DNA of 64,000 nucleotides from Pseudorhodobacter sp. MZDSW-24AT (GCF_002794355.1 NZ_PGOI01000009.1:124001-188000); one strand, 5' to 3'. Shown: positions 44,943 to 53,568, counted from the first letter of the stretch. Made by a program: numbers and translations. The notes: generated by a model from the letters alone, not told the origin.

Positions 44943-45530
44943 TCAAATCTCCGGGGCGTCATCGGCGGCGTAACGGATGTCGCGGCCGTTCAGGTGGGTG
45001 TCGATTATCAGCGCCACCGAGTTGAGGATCATGAGGGCCGCCCCAAACGGCATGGCCCAATAGACGTAATTCTTGGTGAGTCCCAGAACCGGGCTGGTTT
45101 CTGTGCGGCCGAGGTCGACAAAGGAGAGTCCAACCCAGACCATCAAGGCGAAAAAGCCCATGCAAAGCAGGATCGAAAGATAGCGCAGAGGGATGCCCAA
45201 GCGGGGCGGCAGCTTGCGCACGCCGAATTCCAAGGCAATCATCTGGGCGTGTCGCACACCCACTCCGGCGCCCAAGAACACCATCCAGATCAACGCATAG
45301 CGGGCCAGTTCCTCTGTCCACGGGGCGCTGATGTTAAGGCCGAGAGCGGTCAGCAGGAAACGGACCGTGACCTGACCGAACACCGCGACGGTGACCACCA
45401 TCAGCAGAAGGCCGACCACGACTGTCACGACAGCGTTAACTGTGTCGATGGCCGAGACGATGCTTCGCAAGGGCGCGCTCCTTGTTCCGTGGCCGCTAGG
45501 GCCGGGGATCTGGTCGGATTTGCGACGCAT
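44943..45530 (-). CDS. TRAP transporter small permease (DctQ family), second system
   Basis: A 195-residue four-helix protein and first gene of the operon DctQ-DctM-DctP-ligase. WTEELARYALIWMVFLGAGVGVR is the DctQ core. The start at 45530 has only a weak RBS; a shorter form beginning inside the first helix is possible. Elements 8a/8b lie about 50-80 bp upstream. Confidence 0.88.
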   Translation of the reverse strand: MRRKSDQIPGPSGHGTRSAPLRSIVSAIDTVNAVVTVVVGLLLMVVTVAVFGQVTVRFLLTALGLNISAPWTEELARYALIWMVFLGAGVGVRHAQMIALEFGVRKLPPRLGIPLRYLSILLCMGFFALMVWVGLSFVDLGRTETSPVLGLTKNYVYWAMPFGAALMILNSVALIIDTHLNGRDIRYAADDAPEI

Positions 45531-45578
45531 CGCCGCGCCTCAAAACCTGTCTCTAGATTTGTTCACCAGAATTCATTT

Positions 45579-45612
45579 GTGCGCAATAGTTTCTTTTGTT
45601 CGCATATAGAAC
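45579..45612. promoter_or_regulatory. Operator-like element 8 (IclR type) upstream of second TRAP operon
   Basis: GTGCG (45579-45583), N6, TTTC (degenerate), N4, GTTC (45598-45601), followed by GAAC (45609-45612). The two 15-mers GTGCGCAATAGTTTC and GTTCGCATATAGAAC lie in tandem. Less regular than the others. Confidence 0.5.
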
Positions 45613-45660
45613 AATTTGCACGTGGTCGCCCCATATGCTCGGGTGCGCGGATCGCACGCG

Positions 45661-46125
45661 TCAGCGACGGCCGATGGGATGCATCCTGCTCCGGTGAAAA
45701 TCCTTCATCCCCGCAGCTTTCAAGGTCAGCCGCGTGATCTTCCATCCTTCCGGCACGCGTGCAAATTCATGATGATATTGCGCCCAGAGTTCGCCATCCG
45801 GCGCGCCGGAGTGATAACGGTGCCACGCATAGAGATAGCTGATGCTGCTGGCGGTATCGGCTGAATTAAAGCGGATTTCGATGTTTGACACATGGTGGCT
45901 TGTGGCGGCGAAAGTGCGTTCGAGGCCCGTCGCCACCGCGGCTCGGATCGCCTCTGTTCCAGTGAGCAGGGCGGCTTCAGGCCCGTAATCCACCACGGCC
46001 TCTGGGGCGAAAAGAGCGACAAGCGCATCTGGTTCATTGCGGTCGAAGTGATAGCAATAGGCGCGGATCACGGCTGCGATGGCCTCTCGGTCTACCAGAT
46101 GTCTGAGCGCAAGATCCGCGTCCAT
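45661..46125 (-). CDS. NTF2-like/SnoaL-like small protein
   Basis: A 154-residue cone-shaped NTF2-fold protein of the SnoaL-like type: an N-terminal helix (DREAIAAVIRAYCYHFDRNEPDALVALFAPEA has the family pattern), then alternating strands. Members bind or isomerise small hydrophobic ligands or serve as dioxygenase beta chains; nothing here decides between them. ATG at 46125 with GGAGG upstream. It has its own operator (element 9) and lies between the Pot-type and TRAP operons. Confidence 0.8.
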   Translation of the reverse strand: MDADLALRHLVDREAIAAVIRAYCYHFDRNEPDALVALFAPEAVVDYGPEAALLTGTEAIRAAVATGLERTFAATSHHVSNIEIRFNSADTASSISYLYAWHRYHSGAPDGELWAQYHHEFARVPEGWKITRLTLKAAGMKDFHRSRMHPIGRR

Positions 46126-46159
46126 CGGGGCTTCCTCCTTGATTTGTCGAGTTTCATTT

Positions 46160-46174
46160 GTGCGATTTACGCAC
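46160..46174. promoter_or_regulatory. Operator-like element 9 (IclR type) upstream of the NTF2-like gene
   Basis: The 15-mer GTGCGATTTACGCAC is a near-perfect palindrome of two GTGCG half-sites. It lies 35 bp upstream of the NTF2-like start and just beyond the end of the Pot-type permease gene. Confidence 0.6.
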
Positions 46175-46180
46175 AGTTGT

Positions 46181-46978
46181 TTATTTAGCGGATGGCCAAA
46201 ACAGGGCGCGTCGAATGCCCAGCAGAGCCAAGACAATCAGGCCGGAGACGAATGTGCCGATCACGGCGATGGCGGGCACAAGGGGCGAATAGTTCGTGGC
46301 GGTGCGCGAAAACAGCCAGAGCGGGAGCGGCGTATCGGCACCGCTGGTGTAGACCGACAAGGGAAGGTTGGACCAAGACAGCAGGAACGCAAACAGCGCG
46401 CCGGAAAAGAGTCCTGGCCACAAAGCGGGCAACGTGACCTCGCGCGCCACCTGCCAGCGTGATGCGCCCAAATCGAATGCGGCCTCTTCCTGCGCCACAT
46501 CATAGCCGAACATCCGGATCGAGATCACCAGCGTGACGATTGGCACAATCCAGACGGCATGTGCCACCACCGCCGTTTTCCAGCTTGGCGCGATCCCCAG
46601 CGCAGACATCGAAAGCAGCAGCGCCAAGCCCAGCACCGGTTGCGGGAAAAAGATCGGCAGGATCAGGATCTTCTGGAACAGACTTCGGCCACGCCAATCA
46701 TAACGCGCATAGGCCATTGCCCCGATGGTCCCCAGAAGCACCGACAAGACAACCACCGAGACGGCAATCTGCAACGAAATCACATGCAAGGTGACCGTCG
46801 TGTAATCCGCTGCCGCGGCGCGGTAGGCATCCAATGTCCAGGTTTTATGGGGAAAACGCATGTACCGCGTGTTGGCCAAAGACGCGAGCACGACAGAGAC
46901 GATCGGCAGATAAAGCGCTGTCAGGATGGTGCCGATCCACACCGCCTTCAGCCAAACCGTGTTGCCTTGCGCCTTCAT
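46181..46978 (-). CDS. Spermidine/putrescine-type ABC transporter permease (PotC family)
   Basis: A 265-residue permease, the last gene of the Pot-type operon. Helices begin at WIGTILTALYLPIVSVVLAS; the EAA loop reads EEAAFDLGASRWQVAREVTLP, typical of PotC/YdcV. ATG at 46978 overlaps the upstream permease stop by 4 nt. The longer open frame starting at 47176 lies antisense-free but inside the upstream gene, so it is rejected as the start. Confidence 0.91.
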   Translation of the reverse strand: MKAQGNTVWLKAVWIGTILTALYLPIVSVVLASLANTRYMRFPHKTWTLDAYRAAAADYTTVTLHVISLQIAVSVVVLSVLLGTIGAMAYARYDWRGRSLFQKILILPIFFPQPVLGLALLLSMSALGIAPSWKTAVVAHAVWIVPIVTLVISIRMFGYDVAQEEAAFDLGASRWQVAREVTLPALWPGLFSGALFAFLLSWSNLPLSVYTSGADTPLPLWLFSRTATNYSPLVPAIAVIGTFVSGLIVLALLGIRRALFWPSAK

Positions 46979-47817
46979 CGCCGGATGATCCTGCCAAGGT
47001 CGATCCGGCGCAGCGCGGGAAACACCAGCGCGGCCGTCACAAGGATCACAAGAACCGTCAAGGCGGCGCCCATCGGCCAGTCTTGCGCATAGTTGAAGCG
47101 TTGCTCGATGGCGGCTGTGATAACCGTTACGGCCCGCCCGCCCAGAATAGCGGCTTCGGCATTGGCGCCAAGGCACAGCACGAAGGTCAGTAAGCCGCCA
47201 ACCAAAAGGCCCGGCGCCGCCAGCGGCAATTCCACCTCACGCAACACAGCCCAGCGGTTTGCGCCCAAATCTCGGGCTGCCTCGATGCGGTCGGCGGGAA
47301 TCATGGCAACTCCGAGCAGCATGGGAAACAGCATGAAGGGAAAGTGAATGTAGATCATCCCGACCAAAGCGGCCAAGCGTGTGTTCAAGATGGTCCCGAT
47401 CTGCACGTCGAACACAGCGTTCAAAGTGCCCGCAAGGATTCCGCCTCCCGGCATCAGGAACACGGAAAGACCGAACAGGCGCACGCTTTCGGAAATGAAG
47501 ATCGGCAAAGCGATCAAGGCGGTCACAAGGCTTGCCCATCGACCTGCATGATGATGCAAGATCTTCGCCGTCGGCCACGCCAGCAAGGCTGTGACAAGCG
47601 TTGTCAAGGCGGCGCCGATGATCGACCACATCAGGGGGCGCCCATACCCTTCGGTAAAGGCGCTGCGGTAATTCTGCAGCCCAAGATCGGCGGTCAGCGC
47701 AAAGCTGCGGGGCGGCATCAGGCTATACCATCCCACGATGACCAAAGGTGCCGCAAAGAACAGCAGCATCATCAAGATCAAGGGCATCGCATACCAAAGG
47801 CCGGGATTGCGACGCAT
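46975..47817 (-). CDS. Spermidine/putrescine-type ABC transporter permease (PotB family)
   Basis: A 280-residue permease beginning with a helix MPLILMMLLFFAAPLVIVGW. The EAA loop is IEAARDLGANRWAVLREVELP. It overlaps both the ATPase stop and the next permease start, showing a coupled operon. Partner of the PotC-type protein. Confidence 0.91.
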   Translation of the reverse strand: MRRNPGLWYAMPLILMMLLFFAAPLVIVGWYSLMPPRSFALTADLGLQNYRSAFTEGYGRPLMWSIIGAALTTLVTALLAWPTAKILHHHAGRWASLVTALIALPIFISESVRLFGLSVFLMPGGGILAGTLNAVFDVQIGTILNTRLAALVGMIYIHFPFMLFPMLLGVAMIPADRIEAARDLGANRWAVLREVELPLAAPGLLVGGLLTFVLCLGANAEAAILGGRAVTVITAAIEQRFNYAQDWPMGAALTVLVILVTAALVFPALRRIDLGRIIRR

Positions 47818-48854
47818 CAGGAATTGACCCAGACAATATCGGTTGGGTCAAAGCTGAAGCGGGCAGTGTCCCCGATCCGAAGCGTGGTGCCGTGACCTGC
47901 CGCAACTTCGGCGATCAGGGTGGCTGTCCCGGCGCGCAGGTGGAATTGAGTGCGGGAGCCCAGCATCAGTTTCTGGACGATGTGCGCGTCAAAGCAGAAT
48001 GTCCCCTCCGCGTCGCAAGACAGGGCCTCGGGCCGCAGCACGGCAAAGGTGCCTTTTGCATCGGGTGCGGGCAGCTCCAGATCGGCAAAGACCGTAGCAC
48101 CGCCCTGTTGCTGCACGGTCAGGATGTTCACCTCCCCCATGAAGCTGGCCACAAAGCGGTTCATCGGACGGCGATAAATCTCTTCCGGTGTTCCGATCTG
48201 CTCGAACTGTCCTGCGCGCATGATGGCGATCCGGTCAGACATCACCATGGCCTCTTCAAGGCTGTGGGTGATGTAGATAAAGGTTTTGCCGGTGCGCTGA
48301 TGCAATTCCTTCAGCTCCACCTCCAGCGTCTTGCGCAGACGGTAATCAATCGCCGAAAGCGGTTCGTCGAAGAACAAAATCTCGGGGTCAGAGCCCAAGG
48401 CGCGGGCGAGGGCCACACGCTGACGCTCACCGCCAGAGCATTGGGTCACCGGTCGGGGGTAATAATCCTCGGGCAGGCGCACAAGCCGCAGCAGTTCAAG
48501 CGCCCGTGCGCGGCGCGCTTCCGGGGCCACGCCTTTCATCTTCATAGCAAATTCAATGTTCTGTCCAACCGTGCGGTGGTCGAACAGCGCCAAGGATTGA
48601 AAGACCATAGCGGTTGGGCGCCGATTGGCCGGTGTCTCGGTGATGTCCTGCCCGCGCAGGGTCAGGCGGCCTGCCGACGGGGCATCCAGCCCCGCCAGCA
48701 ATCGCACCAAAGACGACTTCCCGCTGCCAGATGGCCCGACAATCGTGAAGAACTCACCTTCCCGAATGTCGATCGAGATATCGTTGACTGCGGTCGTCTT
48801 GCCGAAACGTTTGGTCAGACCCGTCAGCGAGAGGGCCGCCGGGGAATGCGCCAT
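47817..48854 (-). CDS. Spermidine/putrescine-type ABC transporter ATPase (PotA family)
   Basis: A 345-residue ATPase: Walker A GPSGSGKS, Q-loop MVFQSLALFDH, signature CSGGERQR (Cys in place of the usual Leu), Walker B ILFFDEPLSAID, H-loop IYITHSLEE. A TOBE-type C-terminal domain follows. It lies 3 bp after the receptor stop. Confidence 0.92.
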   Translation of the reverse strand: MAHSPAALSLTGLTKRFGKTTAVNDISIDIREGEFFTIVGPSGSGKSSLVRLLAGLDAPSAGRLTLRGQDITETPANRRPTAMVFQSLALFDHRTVGQNIEFAMKMKGVAPEARRARALELLRLVRLPEDYYPRPVTQCSGGERQRVALARALGSDPEILFFDEPLSAIDYRLRKTLEVELKELHQRTGKTFIYITHSLEEAMVMSDRIAIMRAGQFEQIGTPEEIYRRPMNRFVASFMGEVNILTVQQQGGATVFADLELPAPDAKGTFAVLRPEALSCDAEGTFCFDAHIVQKLMLGSRTQFHLRAGTATLIAEVAAGHGTTLRIGDTARFSFDPTDIVWVNS

Positions 48855-48857
48855 ACC

Positions 48858-50051
48858 TTAGCCCCGTGCGCGCATTGCTGCGGAATAGATGTCATACAGG
48901 CGGTCGTAGTCCGGAACGATGTCGAATTCGACAGCATTCGCGATACGCTCGTCAAACTCGTCCCATTGGATGGCGGCCAGTTCCTCTGTCGAGAAGCGCG
49001 CCATCAGATCGGGGTTTGCCATCTGGGCCACCGGCTGGAAGTTGCCATTGCCGCGCGCCACAATCTCTGCGGCGTCCGGGGTGGTGATGAACTCAAGGAA
49101 ATCGAACGCCGCATCCAAGGGATCGGGATTGTTGACGGCCGAGTTGATCTCGATCCAGTTGATCCCGCCTTTTCCATCCGCCGGGCCCGAATTCGGCGTG
49201 ATGGCATAGAGATTGCTCACCCCCTCTAGGCGCGCGGCGGCGGTGGTATAGGTGCCGCCCGTGAAATACAGGTCTATCTCACCATTCAGGATGGCCAGAT
49301 TCAACTGAACGAAATCGGTTGTGATCAGCTTTGCGTTCTGAATCCAGCGCTTGGCGGTCTCCTCGAACCGCGCCACTTCTTCGTCGGTCTTGACCTTGAA
49401 CGGGTGAACCCCTGCGCCCATGCAGATGTCCATCACGTTCCAGTCTTCATAGGCCAAAATCCCGTAGCGGCCTGCGAAATCCGGGTTGTTGAACAGATCC
49501 CAGCCTTCATCCTTGGCCAGCTCCGGCGAGATCACATCGGAATTGACAACGAAATCAAAGGTTTCATAGCGTTGCACCACGCCCAGAAGATGGTTGCCAT
49601 CCTCGCTCATGGCCCATGGGTAGGGCGCTGCAAACTTTGGCTTCATCTGCGCATAAAGCGGTTCAAAGCGGTCACGGGGCAGCTCGCGGATCAGTCCGGC
49701 AGGCCACATTTCACCGCGCGCCCAAGGGTTGTTGACGTTGATGAAATCCCAGACCGAGGTTTCGCCGGCGCGCAGGCGGTTTACCGAACTCGGGTCGGAA
49801 ATATGGATCTCATAGCGAATGTCGCCGCCTGTCTGCTCTTTCCACAGCGCCAGCAGGCGCGGATCGGCATAGGCGTCCCATGTCAGCAGAGAGAGCGGCC
49901 GCGATTGGGCCGCTGCCATGCGCGGCAGGCCAGCGGCCGCGACGCCAGCACCCAGCCCTTGCATGAATTTGCGGCGGGTGACGGAATGCTGCATCGGCGT
50001 GCGCAGCGGGTTGCGGGATGCCATCTGGCGCAGAATAAGGTCGCTGGTCAT
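48858..50051 (-). CDS. Spermidine/putrescine-type ABC transporter substrate-binding protein (PotD family), Tat-exported
   Basis: A 397-residue receptor. The N-terminus has a clear twin-arginine signal, VTRRKFMQGLGAG, with cleavage likely after RMAAA at about residue 48. PotD-type motifs include LSLLTWDAYADPRLL and DFINVNNPWAR. The ATG at 50051 follows AGGAGG; a GTG-type upstream codon at 50078 would read through the operator. It heads the receptor-ATPase-permease-permease operon. The ligand is probably an amine or amino acid derivative. Confidence 0.91.
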   Translation of the reverse strand: MTSDLILRQMASRNPLRTPMQHSVTRRKFMQGLGAGVAAAGLPRMAAAQSRPLSLLTWDAYADPRLLALWKEQTGGDIRYEIHISDPSSVNRLRAGETSVWDFINVNNPWARGEMWPAGLIRELPRDRFEPLYAQMKPKFAAPYPWAMSEDGNHLLGVVQRYETFDFVVNSDVISPELAKDEGWDLFNNPDFAGRYGILAYEDWNVMDICMGAGVHPFKVKTDEEVARFEETAKRWIQNAKLITTDFVQLNLAILNGEIDLYFTGGTYTTAAARLEGVSNLYAITPNSGPADGKGGINWIEINSAVNNPDPLDAAFDFLEFITTPDAAEIVARGNGNFQPVAQMANPDLMARFSTEELAAIQWDEFDERIANAVEFDIVPDYDRLYDIYSAAMRARG

Positions 50052-50063
50052 GGAAGCCTCCTT

Positions 50064-50087
50064 GTTCGCATTGCGCACTGCCGTGCG
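50064..50087. promoter_or_regulatory. Operator-like element 10 (IclR type) upstream of the Pot-type operon
   Basis: GTTC (50064-50067), N6, CGCAC (50074-50078), N4, GTGCG (50083-50087). Contains the same GTTCGCATTGCGCAC 15-mer as element 7. It lies 13 bp upstream of the receptor start and overlaps where an initiating polymerase would sit. Confidence 0.72.
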
Positions 50088-50278
50088 TTATTGATTCATT
50101 GAACTATCATCGCCCCCCTGCAATTTTTCAACGAAATTTTTCGACCGCCCGTGGTCATTTTTCGCCGCCATGCTTTGGAGTGCGGATTTGGCCATATTTT
50201 TGAGGGTGTCACGGTTCCGAGACGTAGGGCGACAGGGCTGGGAGGGCGTTACCCCTATTTATCTCACTTGCTCAGCGT

Positions 50279-50302
50279 CTTCGCATCGTGAACAGATGTG
50301 CG
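50279..50302. promoter_or_regulatory. Operator-like element 11 (IclR type) upstream of the isochorismatase gene
   Basis: CTTC (50279-50282, degenerate), N6, TGAAC (50289-50293), N4, GTGCG (50298-50302), 46 bp before the isochorismatase start. Between elements 10 and 11 (50088-50278) I see only AT-richer sequence consistent with divergent promoters and no gene. Confidence 0.55.
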
Positions 50303-50347
50303 GATAGGTGGCGCCATTGGCGTCCTCTCTGGCTTCCGAGGATCATC

Positions 50348-51004
50348 ATGTCATCATTGTTTCTGTCCACCACATCGCGGGATATTCCCATCGTCCCGGC
50401 CCGCGCAGCGCTTCTTTTCATCGATGTGCAGAACTTTTCGTGTCACCCTGATGGTGGCGAGTGGGCAATGATGCCGCCCGCTGAACGGGCCGCCAAACGC
50501 GACTCGTTTCTCGCTCATCTGCAATCAGAGGTGATTCCGCGCATGCAGCGCCTGCAAAAGGCCGCGCGTGAGGCCGGACTCGAGGTTTTGTATACGACCA
50601 TCGAAAGCCTGACGCTGGACGGGCGCGACCGCAGCTTGGACTACAAGATCAGTGGCTTCAACGTGCCAAAAGGATCTTGGGATGGAAAGGTGCTGGACGC
50701 CATCGCGCCGCAAGGGGATGAGATTGTCCTGCCGAAATCATCGTCCAGCGTCTTTGTCTCGACCCACATTGATTACATCCTTCGCAATCTCGGTGTTCAG
50801 CAACTGATCATCTCGGGGGTGCTGACGGATCAATGTGTGGAAAGCGCGATTCGGGATGCGTGCGATCTTGGCTATCTAGTGACCCAAGTCACCGATGCCT
50901 GTGCCACCTTTGGTGAGGCGCGACAGGCGGCTTCGCTGTCGGCGATCCGGGGGTATTGCCGCCAAGTCACCACGGATGCGCTGGTGGCAGAGTTAAGCGC
51001 GTGA
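50348..51004 (+). CDS. Isochorismatase-like cysteine hydrolase
   Basis: A 218-residue hydrolase of the isochorismatase/nicotinamidase superfamily with the full catalytic triad: Asp26 (FIDVQN), Lys130 (LPKSSSS) and Cys163 (LTDQCVES). Such enzymes split amides, ureides (biuret, N-carbamoyl compounds) or vinyl ethers. ATG at 50348 is supported by GAGGATC. Divergent from the Pot-type operon; amide hydrolysis of an imported amine derivative would fit the context. Confidence 0.88.
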   Translation: MSSLFLSTTSRDIPIVPARAALLFIDVQNFSCHPDGGEWAMMPPAERAAKRDSFLAHLQSEVIPRMQRLQKAAREAGLEVLYTTIESLTLDGRDRSLDYKISGFNVPKGSWDGKVLDAIAPQGDEIVLPKSSSSVFVSTHIDYILRNLGVQQLIISGVLTDQCVESAIRDACDLGYLVTQVTDACATFGEARQAASLSAIRGYCRQVTTDALVAELSA

Positions 51005-51013
51005 GGTGATTTT

Positions 51014-51037
51014 GGGCGTTGTGCGAACTTTAGTGCG
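51014..51037. promoter_or_regulatory. Operator-like element 12 (IclR type) upstream of deacetylase operon
   Basis: GGGCG (51014-51018, one mismatch), N6, GAAC (51025-51028), N4, GTGCG (51033-51037). It lies between the isochorismatase stop and the deacetylase start. A GTTC-N7-GAAC sequence at 51098-51112 may be an additional weak site. Confidence 0.55.
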
Positions 51038-51180
51038 AAAATGCTAGACACGGGGTGGCGTGACTTTGTAGCATTCCTGTGCGCCAAGAAAACTTATGTT
51101 CTTCACGCGAACGCCCCGAACCTGTAGGTGAACATGCCCTCGATTGATCCAAGTTGCACCTTTGGTTCGGCGCCCGCCAG

Positions 51181-52080
51181 ATGAACCCGGATCGTGTCTG
51201 GGAAACACCCGAGTCTGACTGGCGGGCTTTGGTTGATCGTGTGCGTGCCGGGCGACCGCTGAAACCCAAGGTCTGGCCCAATGGCGCGCGCAGTGCCGTT
51301 GCCCTGTCCTTCGACGCCGATCACGAGACGTTTGAACTGGGGCAGGGGCGTTCTGCGATCGGGCGGCTGGCGTGGGGCGAATTCGGACGGCGCACGGGCG
51401 TGCCGCGGGTTCTGGACGTGCTGCATCGGCACGATGTGCGCGCAACCTTCTTCACCCCTGCGGTTGCCGCCTTGATCGAGCCTGCTGCCATGCGCCCGAT
51501 CACAGATGCCGGGCATGAGATTGGGGTGCATGGCTGGTTGCATGAAAACACGTCGCGCCTTGACCGCGCCACCGAGCGCGAGCTGATGTTGCGGGCGCGC
51601 GACACGCTGGAGCAACTGACAGGCCAGCGCCCGGTGGGGCATCGCGCCGCGCAATGGGATCTGAGCCCGCATACCATCGAGTTGGTGGCAGAATTGGGCT
51701 TTGCCTATGACAGCAGCATGATGGCCGATGACGAGTGCTATGAACTGGTCGCCAATGGCAGGCCGACGGGCGTGGTCGAGGTTCCGGTGGAATGGGTGCG
51801 CGATGATGCGGTTTACCTGCTGTTCAACCGCGACCCCGCCACCCGCCCTTGGACGCCACCGGAAGCCGTTTTCGATATCTTCCGTCGCGAGTTCGACGCG
51901 TCTTTCGATGAAGGCGGGCTCTTCCAGCTGGTGATGCATCCTTTCGTCATCGGCTATCGCTCGCGCATCTGGATCTTGGATCAGCTGATCGCGCATGCAC
52001 GCAGCCGCGGTCCGATCTGGTTTGCGACCCATGCGGAAGTTGCCGATTGGGTCTGGCAAAACCGCACCGAAACACTGTGA
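51181..52080 (+). CDS. Polysaccharide deacetylase family protein (NodB homology)
   Basis: A 299-residue NodB-fold metal-dependent deacetylase: motif 1 LSFDADHET (Asp-Asp-His metal site), motif 2 HEIGVHGWLHE, then GHRAAQWDLS and a late His in LVMHPF. The intracellular PuuE/PgdA-like branch, which includes cyclic-amide and peptidoglycan-type hydrolases, fits best; no signal peptide is visible. ATG 51181 is chosen, though no good RBS is present; a TTG at 51154 is an alternative. Confidence 0.82.
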   Translation: MNPDRVWETPESDWRALVDRVRAGRPLKPKVWPNGARSAVALSFDADHETFELGQGRSAIGRLAWGEFGRRTGVPRVLDVLHRHDVRATFFTPAVAALIEPAAMRPITDAGHEIGVHGWLHENTSRLDRATERELMLRARDTLEQLTGQRPVGHRAAQWDLSPHTIELVAELGFAYDSSMMADDECYELVANGRPTGVVEVPVEWVRDDAVYLLFNRDPATRPWTPPEAVFDIFRREFDASFDEGGLFQLVMHPFVIGYRSRIWILDQLIAHARSRGPIWFATHAEVADWVWQNRTETL

Positions 52081-52117
52081 GGCCAACGGGCGCCTGCCCG
52101 CGCAGAAGGACATCCGC

Positions 52118-52807
52118 ATGCTCAAGTTCTACTACAACGCCGCGCCGAACCCTTTGAAAGTTGCCCTGTTCCTTGAGGAGTCTGGCTTGCCCTACGAAGG
52201 TATCGCCGTGGACACCAAGCGCGGTCAGCAGCATGAGCCAGCCTATCTTGCCATCAATCCCAACGCCAAGGTCCCGGCGCTTGAGGATGGCGACGTGGTC
52301 GTGTTCGACAGCAACGCCATCCTCTTGTACCTTGCAGAAAAGACCGGGGAGTTTCTGCCCGACAACACTCCTGCGGCCCGTGGTGCGCTGCTGTCGTGGC
52401 TCATGTTCATTGCGTCGGGGGTGGGGCCGTTTTCGGGGCAAGCCGTTCACTTCCGCAATTTCGCCCCCGGCGACCACCCTTATGCGCGCAAGCGCTATAC
52501 GTTCGAGGCGCGCCGTCACTGGCGCATCATCGATGAGCGTTTGGCCAAGGGGCGCTATATGATGGGGGAGCGGTATACGATCCTCGATATGGCGATCTGG
52601 GGCTGGGCGCCGCGTATTCCCGCCATGCTGGGCGATCAGGCGATGGATGAGTTTCCGCACCTTTCGCGTTTGATGGCCGAACTGGACGCGCGACCTGCGG
52701 CGCAGCGCGCCCTGACGTTGAAAGACAGGCATGCGTTCAAAATGGACATGGATGAGGACGCTTTGCGTTCGATGTATCCTCAGATTTTCGCGCCGGACCC
52801 GGCATGA
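52118..52807 (+). CDS. Glutathione S-transferase family protein
   Basis: A 229-residue GST with an N-terminal thioredoxin-like domain (NAAPNPLKVALFLEESGLPYE, then NAKVPALEDG with the cis-Pro) and an all-helical C-terminal domain. The SNAILLYLAEKTG segment contacts glutathione. Resembles the Nu-class/YfcG type. AGAAGGA precedes the ATG at 52118. It overlaps the SDR gene by ATGA. Its role in the pathway is unknown. Confidence 0.87.
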   Translation: MLKFYYNAAPNPLKVALFLEESGLPYEGIAVDTKRGQQHEPAYLAINPNAKVPALEDGDVVVFDSNAILLYLAEKTGEFLPDNTPAARGALLSWLMFIASGVGPFSGQAVHFRNFAPGDHPYARKRYTFEARRHWRIIDERLAKGRYMMGERYTILDMAIWGWAPRIPAMLGDQAMDEFPHLSRLMAELDARPAAQRALTLKDRHAFKMDMDEDALRSMYPQIFAPDPA

Positions 52808-53568
52808 TGCGCACGGCGATTGTCACCGGTGCGGGGTCCGGTATCGGGCGCGCCGTCGCGGCACGGCTTGCTTTTGATGGTCTGGCGGTCTTGTGTGCCG
52901 ATCTGAACCAGCCCGCGGCCGAAGAAACCGCCGCGCAGCTGGCAAAGGCCGGATATCCTACCCGCGCGGTTGGCGCTGACATTACCGATGAGGCGGCTGT
53001 GAGTGCCATGGTGGCGCAGGCGTTGGACTGGACGGGGCGCATCGATACCTGTGTTGCGAATGCAGGCGCCATGATCGAAGGGGACATCCTTTCCCTTTCG
53101 CTTGATGATTGGAACCGCGCGCTGCACATCAATGCGACCGGCGCCTTTCTCACGGCGCGGGCGGTGCTGCCGCATCTGCTGGTGCAGGGAGGCACATTGG
53201 TGTTCACGGCGTCCACCGTGGGCTTGTCGGGCATGAAGGGCGTGGCGGCCTATTCGGCGGCCAAGGGGGCAGTCGTGGCACTGACGCGCCAACTGGCCGC
53301 AGATTTCGCGGCCCGCGGGGTGCGGGTGAACGCGGTGGCGCCCGGCGCGGTGCGCACACCCTTGTCAGAGTCGCAGTTCCGAGCGCGCGCGGTTGACGAA
53401 GACGCGTTCCAGACCTTGCTGGCACAGGTCATCGGGCGCTACCCGATTTCCCGGTGGGGAACTCCTGAAGAAATTGCCGAAGTAGTCCTGTTCCTTGCAA
53501 CGGAACGCTCGTCCTGGATGACAGGGCAGATCATTCCGGTCGATGGCGGGCTGCTGGAATTGCGCTGA
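52804..53568 (+). CDS. SDR family oxidoreductase
   Basis: A 254-residue classical SDR: TGAGSGIGRA cofactor motif, NAGAM, serine in TASTVGL and Tyr-x3-Lys in YSAAKGAV. Last gene of the deacetylase-GST-SDR operon and last gene of the island. A small hairpin follows. Substrate unknown. Confidence 0.88.
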   Translation: MMRTAIVTGAGSGIGRAVAARLAFDGLAVLCADLNQPAAEETAAQLAKAGYPTRAVGADITDEAAVSAMVAQALDWTGRIDTCVANAGAMIEGDILSLSLDDWNRALHINATGAFLTARAVLPHLLVQGGTLVFTASTVGLSGMKGVAAYSAAKGAVVALTRQLAADFAARGVRVNAVAPGAVRTPLSESQFRARAVDEDAFQTLLAQVIGRYPISRWGTPEEIAEVVLFLATERSSWMTGQIIPVDGGLLELR

